DNA of 64,000 nt from Romanomermis culicivorax. Taxonomy: Eukaryota > Nematoda > Enoplea > Mermithida > Mermithidae. The stretch is taken from positions 310,001-374,000 of the forward strand of contig CAWUHX010000013.1 of the NCBI GenBank assembly GCA_963922205.1, written 5' to 3'. Below, in pieces: positions 10,996-22,979 of this stretch; position 1 is the first letter of the stretch; each line of letters begins with the position of its first letter. Position numbers and translations under genes: made by a program. The notes beneath the pieces are model-generated. The model made no database searches. It saw only the letters and a program-made list of their open reading frames with translations, and was not told where the DNA came from.

Positions 10996-13900
10996 TTAAT
11001 TTGAATCCAATGAATAAGATATTTTGAACTCCGCAGGTTTATGAATCGTATTTAGTACGTTAGTACCTGCGTGTTGTTTATGCTTCCGCTTTACTGAATC
11101 ACTAATTAGCGATATCAAATCTTTTTCGGGAAGGTGCTTCCGTAAGGCATCACGTAATGAAACTTCATTATTTCCAAAAAGGCATACTTTTAGGTTTCCA
11201 TCGGCCGTTAGTCTCAACCTACGAAAAGATGTTCGGATTCCACTAAAATTTTTGAAAAACATAAAAAAGAGATCCGCTTTATTACCTGTTACATGACATG
11301 CAAAAGTGATCAGACATGCTTGTGATGAATCCTATTCGACCCAGGAAATTGGGCACTTTATATGCCTAAAAACAGAAATTGATTCAGAATATTCTAATTT
11401 TTTGCGCTTACTTTGCTTGTTTGATTCAGTCCGTTTGAAAGAGACTGTAACGGGCCAAACTTTTCGGTGATGACAGACAGCATAGCTTTGAATGGTACCA
11501 AATTGCTTTGATTCCATTTGTTACCATCGAAAGGCATGTACTCTATAAACCGGACGTCCAAATTCTTCAAAAATTTGAGTCAAAAAAATCCTATATTTAT
11601 TTTTAGAAAATTGACCGAATAGGGAAATTCTGTGCGCACTTACCCGTTTTTCTGTCAAGTTTACAAAATCGCATAGCTCGTCATCGTTTAAGTCCTTCAT
11701 GACGACGCAATTTATCTGAAAACGACATCAGGGGTCTTTTATTAATTGATAAAATATTGACCCAATAACCTTTAGAGGTTTGAAAATATGTTCCGACATT
11801 TCTAAACAACGCCAAACGTTTTTCCAGCCCTTCCGACGGGTCATAAATTCAAATTTCTCCTCTTTCAAAGTATCCAAGCTCAAATTCAGATGCGTCAGAC
11901 CGGCATCGACTAAGTGCGGCAGAGATCGACACAAAATCAAGCCGTTTGAAGTCATGGCGATCGTTTTGAGGTTTCGGAGCTCATTCAGTTGATCTACAAA
12001 AAGAAAAATAATCAGTTACACAGATTTAGAAGCAACGAATTCGTACCGGAGAATAAAGTCGAAACCGGACATATGTCTTGTTGAACTTCTAAAACTTATA
12101 TTATCGGATGAAAAATTTATCAAGCTGAGACGTAAATATTTCATCAAAAGAGCAAAACGTCTAAATTTTTCAGACACCTTGTACATACAGCTCTTGGGAT
12201 GAGACGTCCCAAGGTCATTTTTTTCAGTTTTTTCCCATTTCACTCGACCAGTAAGTCATTCTTACGGGGGTTCCAAATGAATTTATAAAAACTTGTAGTA
12301 ATACCTCCCACACCCTCTATGGGGTGCTCCGCTTAGGGTGACGGTAAAAACTAAATGCAAAAAATAAAATGAAACGATCAAAGCGATTGAAAGAAGTAGC
12401 AAAAATCGTCTGAAGCACTAGTTTCTTTCACCATGAGCAGTGTTCTTTTCTCTGCACCGGCTTTCTGCACAGTGCAGAAAAGCCGAAAAAGTTTCTGCAC
12501 TGCGGTTTTCTTCTGTTACCACTTTTTTTCCGGGCCTTTTGAACAAATGGGAAGGGGGGTCAAAAATTTTTTCTCCATTTACCGAGGTATTTTTTTCGCT
12601 TAAAAATGCTCATAGACGCTCTATTTATGTCTTTTTGACCTTTTTTAAACCTGGTGTTTTTGGAGCCGTTAATTAATTAAAATTGAGGAAAAAATAGAAA
12701 TTTTAGAGTTTGATCGAAGTCTAATCTACAAGCATTGTGGAACAAATTTTCCAGCAAACTATCCAAGAGCACAATGACTTTGAATTACATGAGAAATCGA
12801 CGGTTAAGTCCACTATGATGACAAGTGAGAGGCCAACGCGCCGGAAAAATTTTTTGGGTATTGCCATTCTGCGATGCTGAAAAATCAATTTTCCGAACAT
12901 TTGTTTCAAGAATTAGATTCAAATTTTGTGTTCAAAAGTCGTAATTTCTAGAATTTTATTATTTGAAGAATTTTAAAACCAGTAATTTATTTGTAAACTC
13001 TCATGAACTTGGCCGAAAAGATCTGAATTTCCGAACACTACTTCCATGAAGCTTTTGAATGGATTTTACGTTAAGAAAGGAATAATCGCTTCAAAAAGTT
13101 TAGAGACTTGTTGACCTATTGATGAGTCAAGGAAAAAATGCGAATCTCCATTAAATATTAAGATAAAATATTAAAGATTACCAATTAAAACATGAGATAA
13201 TACGTTTAAGGTCATGAAAACTATTATAGATCAAGTGATAAGTGAAGGTAGACATGCTGAAAGCCGCGCCCAAGCTAGATTATACATGATGATGATTATT
13301 AAGGTTATAATTATAAAAATTGTGAGATTATGACTATTTAAAATGCACCCAAATGCATCCTTTCTGTATCCGATCCCCAAAATTTTCTTCCTCAAATGGG
13401 GAAAGGGTCCAAAATCTTTTTTCCTCCTCCGAATTTTTTCCCCCAAAAACACGATTTGGGGGAAAAACTGTGTCACAACGCAATAATAGCGAATATAGGA
13501 AAAAAGCAAATTAAATGTGTGATTGAATGTTAAATTTGAATATAGTATTATAGTTTTTTGACTAGACATTTTAAGGTCTTAAAATAGGAAAAATAATTGA
13601 TTTTAAAAGTTCAGAACATATATGCACATAGGGGGTAGGGGGTACCCCCTTACCTAGACCATGGCCACCCCCCTGGCCCAAAAACTCGTCAAACACCCCG
13701 TTAAATTTTTCCAAGACAGCTTTTTGATGATTTTTGTACATATTTTGTATGAGAAACAAGCTTGCAGATTGTTTTTTGTTTTTCTGCTCGCCGACCCCCT
13801 ACCCTCCTGGATAAAAAGTCCAAGAACGCTCCCCTTGGAAAATTCTTGCCGTGCATGTCTGGTTCAGAATCCATGACTGGTACATTGCAGAAGAATATAT

Positions 13901-14842
13901 GTGATCATGACTGATACACTACAGAAGAATATATGTGATCATGACATATGACTCAAAAATTCTTCACAAGTGCAGAAATCACAAAAAAATTCTGCACGAA
14001 GCCTAAAAAGTCTGCACTGTGCAGAAAAAACACTGACCATCAGAATAAAATGTTTCATAAATTCAAAATGAACACTACGCTAAAATAAAAAAACAGTATT
14101 AAAAATTTTGAATAAAAGACACATAATATGCTCAAACTTATAATACTACGACAAAACTGGAGTAGGACGAGCAAGGCCTACTAGAAAAAAGGAGTCAAAT
14201 CTTTTGATGAATGTTTTCCACTGTTCGTAATCGCTAGTCTTGTGTGATCTTAGAATCCTACCATATTAACAGTTAATTTGAAGAAAAAACGAAAGCTATG
14301 CTACTAACTTATAATGTCTAGCAAGTCCTTCCGCAGTGTCGGTTCACCACCCGTCAATCGTACTTTTGTGACGCCCAACCGTGTGAAAACTCGCGCCAAT
14401 GTCGAAATTTCATCAGCGTTCAATAAATTGGATTTTGGACTCAATTCAACTCCATTCTCTGGCATACAATATGTGCCTTAAATAGAGAATTATCTTGTAT
14501 AATGAAGTTGAGGGGATCAGATTCATAAATTATAATTTTCAAAAAAAACTTACGTCACGTACATCGCAAGTTGCATTTTTCGGTCAACGAAATTCTTAGA
14601 TAATTGTGGATGCGTCCAAAGCTATCTGAAAGAGGAATCGAACGCTCATTCTTCAAAAGTTGATCGGAATCGAGTGAATAATGGCGAAAGGTCCACTGCT
14701 AAAGAACGCGCCACAATTGAAAAAATGGGGAAAGAAAAATATAGGTGACACATTATACACAAGTAAATAAAAGAATTCAATAAAAAATACCAACCATTTG
14801 GAAAGCACGACGACAAAAATTGACTTTATTGAATTTCCACAT
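10996..14842 (-). CDS. MOCS1: GTP 3',8-cyclase, MoaA / MOCS1A-like radical SAM enzyme
   Basis: MoaA rearranges GTP in the first step of molybdenum-cofactor synthesis. Eight exons join in phase: 14842-14795, 14698-14563, 14476-14309, 11993-11770, 11715-11644, 11564-11412, 11365-11286 and 11218-10996; 1104 nt, 367 residues. The radical-SAM cluster CxxxCxxC is C58, C62, C65, split by intron 2. GGEP is at 104-107. The C-terminal cluster CX2CX13C is C289, C292, C306, as expected for MoaA. The N-terminus ([14 protein letters not shown]) looks like a mitochondrial leader. The C-terminus lacks the Gly-Gly end of functional MoaA proteins; a possible donor (GCAG|GTACTAAC) in the last exon could lead elsewhere. 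Intron 3 carries TEs. MoaC lies about 3 kb downstream on the same strand. Confidence 0.93.
13245..13450 (-). repeat. dispersed hairpin-repeat copy
   Basis: Reverse-strand copy of a repeat of about 220-240 bp found at least five times here (also about 24340-24560, 25075-25260, 29475-29712, 32180-32395). Shared parts are an end with ATGTCTACC-like sequence, a GCTCAGGCGC(A/G)GC motif, an ATTATTATT stretch, and in other copies a GGCGC..GCGCC hairpin. Confidence 0.55.
13628..13860. repeat. dispersed repeat, copy 1 (second copy at 16318-16515)
   Basis: Shares with 16318-16515 an ordered set of words, including TTTTTGAAG/GATTTTTGTACATATT and a terminal AAAATTCTTGCCGT. The copies are diverged and non-coding. 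CTTGCCGTGCATGTCTG recurs again at about 24083. Confidence 0.45.
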
Positions 14843-14950
14843 GGCTTAATCAGATTTGCCAGAAGAGGCCCAGACCTAAAAATCGAAATCGCGAAGACAG
14901 AAACGTTAAGAAATCACGTGTTTCTCCAATGGTAACCGTGGGAAAATAAG

Positions 14951-14994
14951 CACGTGCGGTGACGTCACCATCGCTTCGAAAGGCGGTGACGTCA
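14951..14994. promoter_or_regulatory. E-box and two palindromic CRE sites upstream of MOCS1A
   Basis: CACGTG (14951-14956) is followed by two exact CRE palindromes TGACGTCA (14960-14967, 14987-14994), each in a GCGGTGACGTCAC context, 110-150 bp upstream of the MOCS1A start codon at 14842. CRE palindromes bind ATF/CREB bZIP factors and CACGTG binds bHLH-ZIP factors. Their close spacing near a start suggests a promoter; this is inference. Confidence 0.55.
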
Positions 14995-14999
14995 CGACA

Positions 15000-16317
15000 G
15001 CGGCTGGCACTACTTGCTAGTCGTTTTCAAATGGCTATTGAGATAAGTATTTATCGTACCTTTTTCTATCTAATACATGAAAAACATCAGATACTTGAAT
15101 GCTTTATTCGAAAATATATGAACAAATGTATAAAATTTTTCGAATAGAGTATAGGTGAAAAAATGAAAAAGCATGAAAATGATAGCGAAATTAATAAATC
15201 ATACATCAGCAAGACGGTTTCATCTGTACACAAAAATGAACTTTCAATAAAAACACGAGAATAGAGAAACGTCATAAGATGGCGCAATTATGGTCAAATT
15301 GCGAATGTTTATGGTACTATTCATACTTGAATGAGCTCTGGCCAGTTGGCTAGGGCGGAAAAACTTTAGGGGAGAAGATAACCGATTTTCCGAACTTATC
15401 GGAAAGTGCTGGAACAATCATTTTTGGATCTTATTGACAATTTTATCGTCCCGAGTTTCACCAGAATTAGACTTAGGCTATGGATCTCGTGGCAGTAAAA
15501 TTATCAATAAGATCCTACTTTTTTCGCTCAAGAAATGAAAAAACAATAAAAAAACACGCTCTCAGGATAGGTGGTTCTTACTTCAAAAGTGTTACACAGT
15601 GCTCATTTCGGCGAAATGACATTGTTTCTTGATTTTCAGCTACGGGAGTGGGGATAAAAGCTGTCGACTCATAGCTCAAGATGGGATCGTCAGCAACCGC
15701 CTGAACTTGTCTGCGGAGAGCAATCCTAAAATTCCCCTCAATTATGTACAGGTATGGGAATATAGCAGCAATGCTTGCTCCCAAACATGGTCTGATCTAC
15801 CGCAAAACGAACTTTCTAGACAAAGAGTCAATGAATTGGCCAAAAGCGGAAATTTTATCAAATAGAAACTGTGAAACTTTCGTAATAAGCAGGAATCGAA
15901 TGAGAAACTTTCTAACGTCGTAAACATCATGCACATTTTCACAGAATACTCTCCAAAAACCATATCAAGGAAACATTTAAAAATTCTTCCAGTGAAAATG
16001 TGGATTTAAAATAACCATTCGAATCGAAAACAAGATAAAAGAGTGATTGAAAAACGTAAGATTTTCTACGTAATGCGCGGTATAGCAATAAACAACGAAA
16101 AATGAAGCATTATCTTTTATCTTCATGAGTTTGAGAAAGTCATCTGAAAATCGTAAAGCGAGTATGAGCTGATAAATATTAAACTGATGATACGATATGC
16201 TTTCGACCGAAACTATCATTTTGGATCCGTGTCACCTTGTTTTGATACACCAATCTTCAACTTTAAACAATATTTGATTTTTTTGTCAAGGTTACATCGC
16301 TATTTTGAAATGAAATA
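15000..16317. other. intergenic between RCOR and MOCS1A, no gene seen
   Basis: AT-rich. Overlapping open frames on both strands near 15578-15865 have no recognisable domain or phase-compatible splice partners, so I leave them out. Confidence 0.4.
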
Positions 16318-16515
16318 GTATTACCCCGGATACCCTCTGGTCCGAAAAGATCGTTGAGCGCCCCACCGAAATTTTTTTGAAGAAAATCAATTTCGATAAT
16401 TTTGTGCATATTATATATGATAAGCATGCTTTTGGAGCCCTCTTTCTTTGTTGTTTTGCTCACTCACACCTCGTCGATGGGGAGCCCGGGGACATTGCCC
16501 TCTCTGAAAAATTCT
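16318..16515. repeat. dispersed repeat, copy 2
   Basis: Diverged counterpart of 13628-13860, ending in the same AAAATTCTTGCCGT word. It lies just downstream of the RCOR stop codon. Confidence 0.4.
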
Positions 16516-16579
16516 TGCCGTTCACGTTCTTGAGTATGTTTATTTACTTAATAGCTCTTGATTTATTACTTATGGAGGA

Positions 16580-19500
16580 TCACTCATCATCTTCGTCGTC
16601 GATCAAAAAAATCTCATTAGAGGCGTCTCCCCTTTCTTCGTCGCTTAGAACGATCACAGTTTCGTCTTTCGCTCGCTTTTCGTCAACTTTCTGCTTTTCG
16701 AGTTCGTTTATTAGCTTAAAATATCAGAATATCAAATGAAATGGGTTTAAACGTAAAATTAATTTACTGAATCAATATTGTATTTGCTTCTATGTGTAGC
16801 GTAAAAAGTTCGTATTTGGTCGACGGTTTTCGTTCCCATTAAATTGCTTATGTTTTGGAAATTTTTGCCAAACATGCGGAAGCCTGTGAGAGGAAAAAAT
16901 TTTGCATCCCTATGACTGATGCGAGTGATATACATCGAGTAGGATTAAAAAATTAGGTATTATTTGCCTGGAGTTCCTTACCTTGTAATACTAAATAAAT
17001 TTCGTGTTGAGACCATTTAAATAATGTCTTCGAAGGTCTAGATTTTGGCGACAATCTGCAACTGTTGATATCCGTAGTTCCTAAAAGGCATTTTTTCATC
17101 TGCGATATATTGAAACGGTTTTTGGCCGCTTGATCGCGCAAAGATATGATTTCTCTAATCATCTTTTCGTTATCTACATGCTTGGAAAAATCGTACGCCA
17201 TTGACGACGAAGCAGAATAATCTTTCGACAAAGAATTTCTTTGTCGAATATTACTATTTTTTTGTGATGATTTTTCCGATGTTTGTATAAAATCGTTCAC
17301 ATTAAGGCTCATATTCCTAGGAGCTCTATGATTACGCTGATTGTCCGAATCGGAATCGGATTCTTCGACTAATTCGTGCGAAATTCGCTTTTTTGACGGA
17401 GCTTCTCTTAGCGCACCAGTTCGTCTGAGAAATAATAAAGAGTTATCCAGACTTTACAAAAGCTACTAGGGTTTCCTCCATCAAAATCTCCCTCATCTCT
17501 ATTCAACCGAAAAAAATCTCAACATCTATAATCCTTTTGTTTTAATCGTTCATCGTGTCGAAAAGAACAATTTTTTCAAGTGAAATTTTCTTGTCTCAGG
17601 ATGCGAAAAAATATCACTTTTTCGACTACTTACCTGAAATGAACAAAACAAGTATTACATAATTTCCCGGAAGGACTAAAATACAACTGAGACGATGATG
17701 CGCCGCAATGTTTGCAATTTTTCATCGCATTACTAGCAACTTTTCGACGCTTATGACTGCTTTCGGAACCAGTTTCAACGTCATCGTCCTCGCTTTACAT
17801 ATAAAAATACGTTATAACTAAAATGAACATAAACGTGAAAATTTTCAACCTAAGAGGTCGTCTCTTATCGTTCTCCAAATGCGATTGTGCATTACTACTC
17901 GCTGACCGTTTCTTCCAACTGTAGTAAAATTTTACTAATGAAGCCATGGTTTTGTTTGGTAACTAAAAATTAAAATAAAAGGTTGACATTTGAGAATTTA
18001 GTAACAGTTGACTTCCCCAACAATCCTTTCACAAAAACATCATAGGAAATTAGTCCAATAATGGGAAAATAATTTCATATCGTCTATAAAACCATAAGGT
18101 GGACTTGACTTTTATTCAACAGGTTCTCTTTGCAGATCCGTAGTTAAAAAAGGAAACTGAATGGTTGCTTTGTTATCAGTTAGAAACCAATTATGTCTGA
18201 TAAATTTGTGCAAAACATATAAAATTACACCTTACTTCAGACAGAAAATAAGCCAACCAAACTCGAAAATCGGAAAGCCAAATAAAAAATTAGGTTCTAA
18301 ACCAGTTAGAACATCTGCGATTGTCCAACACTAGATTCCATTCTACCGAATCAATTTGAATTCAACTGAATCTTTACGAGATCTCCCAAGCATTGTCTCG
18401 TATACATGTACAACATCGACCGAGGTGTGTGGTGGGAAGGTAAGTCACATAAATTAAAAATTTAACGAAAACGGAATATTTCCCAAACATTGTAAACAGG
18501 ACTCCCCCAGAAATTGTCGGCCATATGGCTAGCAGCCATTGGGCGACCCCAAGGGATTTACAATCCTATTTCTAGTCATATGGTGCTCATACGGACCCCA
18601 TACTTTTGGTTGGAAAAAAATGAAAAATGTCAATTTTTGAACAAAAAATGGTCGAAAATGTCAATTTTCTCGGCGCTACGCGCCATGAATACATTTTTTA
18701 CAGTTTTTTAGACAAAAATTGCTATTTTTGAACTATTTTTCGGACTTTTTTCGTGGAAAAATCAAATTTTTTTCCTTGAGAGACCCCTCCCCCCAAAATT
18801 TTGGGAATTACTGAACCCCGGCCCCAAAAAAGTCGCCCAACCCCCCCAGACCTCGGGGCTCCGTTACATGTATGCATACATGAAATAGCTTCTTGGGGAG
18901 AAAGGTTCAGGAGTGGTTCAAAAACCAAACTTTGACTTTAAAAATTCATGAAAATGCCTGCAAAAGGCGCGTTCAAGGCTCCAAAAAGTCAATAAAAAGA
19001 TCCTTTATGGAGCGAACCGCCAAAAAATTTTATCTTTATCACACTTCTCTGATCAAAAATGGGTATTTTTAGACTGAAAATCGATTTTCTTCCCGGGTTG
19101 ATCTGATAAGGGTGGAGTTTCCGGATCACTAATAGGTATGTGATGATTCTTCACTAGGGGATTCTCATTGCACTTCATGCGGCTACATATATGCTTATAA
19201 TATAAGCGTGTTACCATTTGCTGTATCCGATTGAAGCATTTGCCGTTAAACGCAAAAGCTTGTTCGAAAACTAAAATGTCTTCGACGGACCACTCGCCAC
19301 TAACTGGCACGTATTGGGCTAGTTCTTTGAGTGCACGTTTGACATCGTGTTCGTGCCATTGCAAAAATCCTAACGCCTGCTCCAAACTGTATTTGTATTC
19401 TTTACCGGCTATTGTCGTGTATTCATAATATTGCGTTTCGCTGAGATTTTCGGGTGGTGACCATAAAAGTACGGATTTGTCGTCATCCGAACACACTTTC

Positions 19501-19734
19501 TGGTCACCGATAAATTCGGGAATACTGGCTTGATAATCTTTACCAACGCGGACAGAGCCGGCTAAAAAAACAACTGTGCCTCATTATCCCGATGTAGACC
19601 TATTATATGACCAACGTCTTACTCTCCGTGAAATCGTTCAGAAAAATGTCCACTTGCAGATCTTTGTTTTTCTCAGAGTTCGTCTTTTTCTCGGCACATT
19701 TAGGATTGCTGCTGGTAGACGGTGAAGCAGACAT
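16580..19734 (-). CDS. RCOR: REST corepressor (CoREST), ELM2-SANT-finger-SANT protein
   Basis: CoREST bridges LSD1 and HDAC1/2 in nuclear repressor complexes. Seven exons join in phase: 19734-19623, 19561-19215, 17962-17850, 17792-17634, 17424-16982, 16883-16768 and 16714-16580; 1425 nt, 474 residues, stop TGA. The ELM2 domain is about residues 41-115, and SANT1 starts at W128 and runs into exon 3 (SLVKFYYSWKK). A CX2CX15CX2C finger uses C217, C220, C236, C239. A 135-residue polar linker follows, then SANT2 (W381 to about 428) and an acidic C-terminus. ELM2-SANT1 plus a second SANT of the GKNFQNISNLMG type is CoREST rather than MTA or RERE. Human RCOR1 has no such finger as far as I recall. 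Intron 2 carries a truncated MITE. Confidence 0.93.
18500..18874. mobile_element. 5'-truncated copy of the CATACATGTAA hAT-type MITE
   Basis: The right part matches the full copies at 29978-30423 and 48052-48494, including the CCATATGGCTAGC word, the GGCGC..GCGCC hairpin and the right end TTACATGTATG at 18874. The left terminus is missing. It lies in intron 2 of RCOR. Confidence 0.6.
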
Positions 19735-20130
19735 CGTACGATCAAATCGAATCGATACAGCGCAAAATATATAAACAAAATATGAAAACAATATTCAACT
19801 TTGTTAATGCTGAACAGTTAGTCAATTATTAAAGACTCGGAATATCAACGTACATTGCGAGCAGATTGTTGCGCTTGTTCGTTTCGATCAGTGACTTGAA
19901 AAATAGAACATGAGTGAGAAATTAAGGTTGTGCTGGAAGTTGGAATGTTTGTGCAGAATATATAGTATAAACACCATACACCAGCAAGGTCCGTAATTTG
20001 AATAGGAGATGGGTGAACCCCGACGTTAGAAGTTTGAATCCCACCGACACACCTCCCACCCTCGTAGTAAACGGGTTGAATGTTGAAAAATACGTTGTGT
20101 TAGATGGATTTTTCAAAAATTTCCAATTCG
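19735..20130. other. upstream region of RCOR, no gene seen
   Basis: Non-coding, AT-rich sequence upstream of the RCOR start codon. I see no clear promoter motif. Confidence 0.35.
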
Positions 20131-20139
20131 GGAACGTCT

Positions 20140-21170
20140 GCTTCATACATGCACAGCATAGAAATTCTGGTTGGCATCAGCCAGGACAGGAGTTGGGATA
20201 GAAATGTTTTCCTTTCTTGATAGCCAAAAAAAGGTTTTCTAACATCCAAGCATCAAATTCTTACATCTAAATCAGTCAAGTATGGGAAACTATTCGTTTA
20301 GTTAGCGCTTTTTGAAGTTTTAATGTTACTCCTTTGGAATCAACTATGCTTTGTTCAGAAAAATCGTTACACTACAGCATCATTGTCTAGCGATGTATCG
20401 GCTACCCGCAGCCGAAAAAAGACCAGAAATTCTCCGATTGTTTTGCTGGACCCGGACATCTTAAATTTTAGACCCAGCGCCGAAGAAATTGAGGAAAATC
20501 AAATTATTGCTAAAAATGAATCAAAAGCATTCTACACTTTTGTATATTCACGCATATGCTCTACTAGAAACTTATAACCTCTTGTTCAGAATGAGTCTAA
20601 CATCATCGATAACAATGAGAAATGCAAACTTTTTAATGATTATTTTGCATCTGTTTTTACTCTTGATAATGGCATCCACCGAGTTCAAGAAACGGTCAAT
20701 TGCTGATCTATCATCAGTATCCATCACAATTCCAATCGTTTTAGCAAATTTGAAAACTATTAAATCATCTACAACCTTAGGACCCGAAATCCTGTTTCTT
20801 TTCCATCAAAAAACTTGCCGCAAATTTGGCACAACTACTTTCATCAATCTCTATAAAAAAATGTGACCTATCCCTGGTTGAAAACTATCGTCCTTTTTCG
20901 CTGTGTTCAGTTCTATTCAAAATCATAGAAAAAATTATGAATGAAAAAATTTTAACTTATCATAATCATCACAATATTTTAATAGATCAACAGTTTGGAT
21001 CCCTAAAACATAGCTCCAGCGAATTGAAATTGCTTAAGTATAAAAGTTCTTGGGTAAATCAGTTGGACAAAGATCATCCCATAGATGTAGTGTACATACA
21101 TTTGCTTTACTAAGGCTTTGGACAAGTTTCTCATCCTAAGCTTCTTTTTACATTCTCTAAATATGGTTTT
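20140..21170 (+). pseudogene. decayed LINE (non-LTR retrotransposon) fragment 1
   Basis: Translation across several frames shows a pre-RT word LFNDYF.SVF (about 20620), then NYRPFSLCSVLFKIIEKIMN (about 20880-20940) and a following QQFG block, typical of the first RT motifs of LINE elements. Stops and frameshifts interrupt it. Non-coding sequence at 20140-20400 recurs at 47530-47790, so both derive from the same family. Confidence 0.7.
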
Positions 21171-21499
21171 CATGGTCCCCTTCTGGGTCCCTATGTCGGC
21201 CAGGGACCGGCCTGACCCCGGGTCGAGCCAAGAAAGTCCGACCTGTAAAAGCCCGTTTTTTAATGTTCGTCACAATGATGGAAAAACTCCGGTAATCCAA
21301 AAGATATGACTAAAAAACCGAAGGCTAATCATATCATCAATCTTTCTAGAACTGATTATTAGTCATAAATTTGTAATAATATGACTTGTTGTGCTGACGA
21401 CATTTATTCGCAGCATAGGAAGCTGCAATGATCATAATAAAAATAAACATCAGAATAGGACAGTGACAGAAATTGTTAGAGAATCCCAATTTCTAGTTG

Positions 21500-22650
21500 C
21501 TTGCCGGGAGCTAGCTTCATTGAGGATGCAAATGCTCCAGCTGAGCTGCAGCCTAAGCTGTGGCTTAACCAGAATATATTTTTCTTAAAATACATCCGAA
21601 TAATGAATCTGAAAGGCAAGTACTATTTTATATTTTCAGCATTCTCTGTCAAGCCTCACGTGATATGAGACGAAAAATTTGTGACAAGGCTCCATTAATA
21701 CTCAGAAATTTTTTGGAGAACAAATTCTGCATTATATTCATGCAGAACATTTAAATTCGCTAGATGTTTTTGTCATTTTTCACTTTAGAAACATTAACAC
21801 ACTATATACAGAGTGAGCCAAAAAAAGGCGACCGTTAATGGCTTTCATAACTTTCAAATGAGTAAGCTTTTTTAATGCGGTTTGCTGCCGTCGATAGATG
21901 AAACGTCTGGCATAAAAACTGCCAAGTTTCAGCCAGGTTGCTCACATATTGACTGACAAGAATCAACGATACTGAAAGTTGATTTTTTTTGCAAATAATA
22001 AGCAAAAATTGAAAAAAATCAACATGTTTTACAACAGAAAAAGTAAAATAGATAAGCACCAGCAGAAAACTACAAGAGAATCGTTTTATGTGTCCTGCTT
22101 TCTGTTTCACCCATAATTTTAATCGTTTTTCGAACTGGTCAATGACAGAATTGGTTTTGATTTTTTCCAGTTTCAAAACAAAACTTCTTGATTTTGGCGA
22201 AATTTCGCCCATATTGAAACAAGAAGTTGATGACCTTAAATTACGTGTAAATTACAAATCTGGGTGATTTTTAGACTAATATTGTGCGTAAATAGCTTCA
22301 CAAAACTTTTTTCACAATAGGACAACTCTTACTTTGATTTGACAACTTTTACTTTTTAAAAATTGGTCGCCTTTTTTTGCGCACGCCTTTAAGGGTTGCT
22401 CACCGGTAGCTCAAATTGTACAACAAAACATCATCAAGAAACTTAGAGAAAAATATCGAAAAATCTTAACGGCAAGGTTATGACATACATTAGTTAGGCC
22501 ACAGCTCAGGTGCAGCTCAACTTTTCGATTTATTTCATGTGTATGAGTTAAGCAGCAGTGATGAGTTGTACTTGAATGGAAATGTTTTAACATATGGAGT
22601 TAAACTGAAGTATAAGCTCCAGCCTAGCTGAAACCTAAGTGTCTTTGATG
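21500..22650. repeat. palindrome-rich element related to 8453-9589, interrupted by a mariner-like MITE
   Basis: AGCTGAGCTGCAGCCTAAGC-type motifs at about 21530-21570 and CCACAGCTCAGGTGCAGCTC / AAGCTCCAGCC motifs at about 22495-22640 resemble the subterminal palindromes of 8453-9589. Outer ends are not resolved. Confidence 0.4.
21806..22390. mobile_element. mariner/Tc1-like non-autonomous element
   Basis: The left end ACAGAGTGAGCCAAAAAAAG and the right end (GGTCGCCTTTTTTTGCGCACGCC) form an inverted repeat sharing CAAAAAAAGGCGACC, adjacent to TA. This end type is common in mariner-like elements. The interior has a diverged 125-codon minus frame without transposase motifs. Confidence 0.5.
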
Positions 22651-22979
22651 GAAGTAGCCCCTGATTTTTAAATTTTGGTTGCATGTCTTCAATTTGATTC
22701 TTGCCTTCTACCATTGTAAAATGATTGAATCGACTTACAAATTAAACCTTTTGTCTTTGAAATAAACAGTCAAAAGATTCATGATACAGCCTTTAATGAT
22801 ATAAAAATCCAAATTTCTTTTTAGAATTTTAAACTGGAATTCACAATTTCAAATCCAAGATGATGTATTTGCAGCTTATTTTTTGGTAATCCCCTTTATG
22901 CTTCAGATAATTTGAAAATCGAAAAAATCGTAATCATTTTATGCACCATCATTTAAACTAGAACTCGAAAGACAAATCA

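Larger units (their letters stand above)
12438..14035. mobile_element. non-autonomous hAT-like element in MOCS1A intron 3
   Basis: The ends form an inverted repeat starting CAGTGTT and ending AACACTG, with tgcagaaa-type subterminal motifs on both sides. Flanking 8-mers ACCATGAG (12430-12437) and ACCATCAG (14036-14043) match at 7 of 8 positions, as expected for an old hAT insertion. No transposase frame is visible. It contains a hairpin-repeat copy (about 13245-13450) and a copy of the repeat also found at 16318-16515. Confidence 0.6.

Noticed and set aside
15578..15865. Small protein genes on either strand between RCOR and MOCS1A
   Set aside because: Overlapping antisense frames of under 80 codons with no domain, no conserved motif and no phase-compatible splice partners.
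22411..22593. Coding frames in the 21.8-22.6 kb region as a mariner transposase
   Set aside because: Only the terminal inverted repeats are mariner-like; no D..D..D/E catalytic context could be found.
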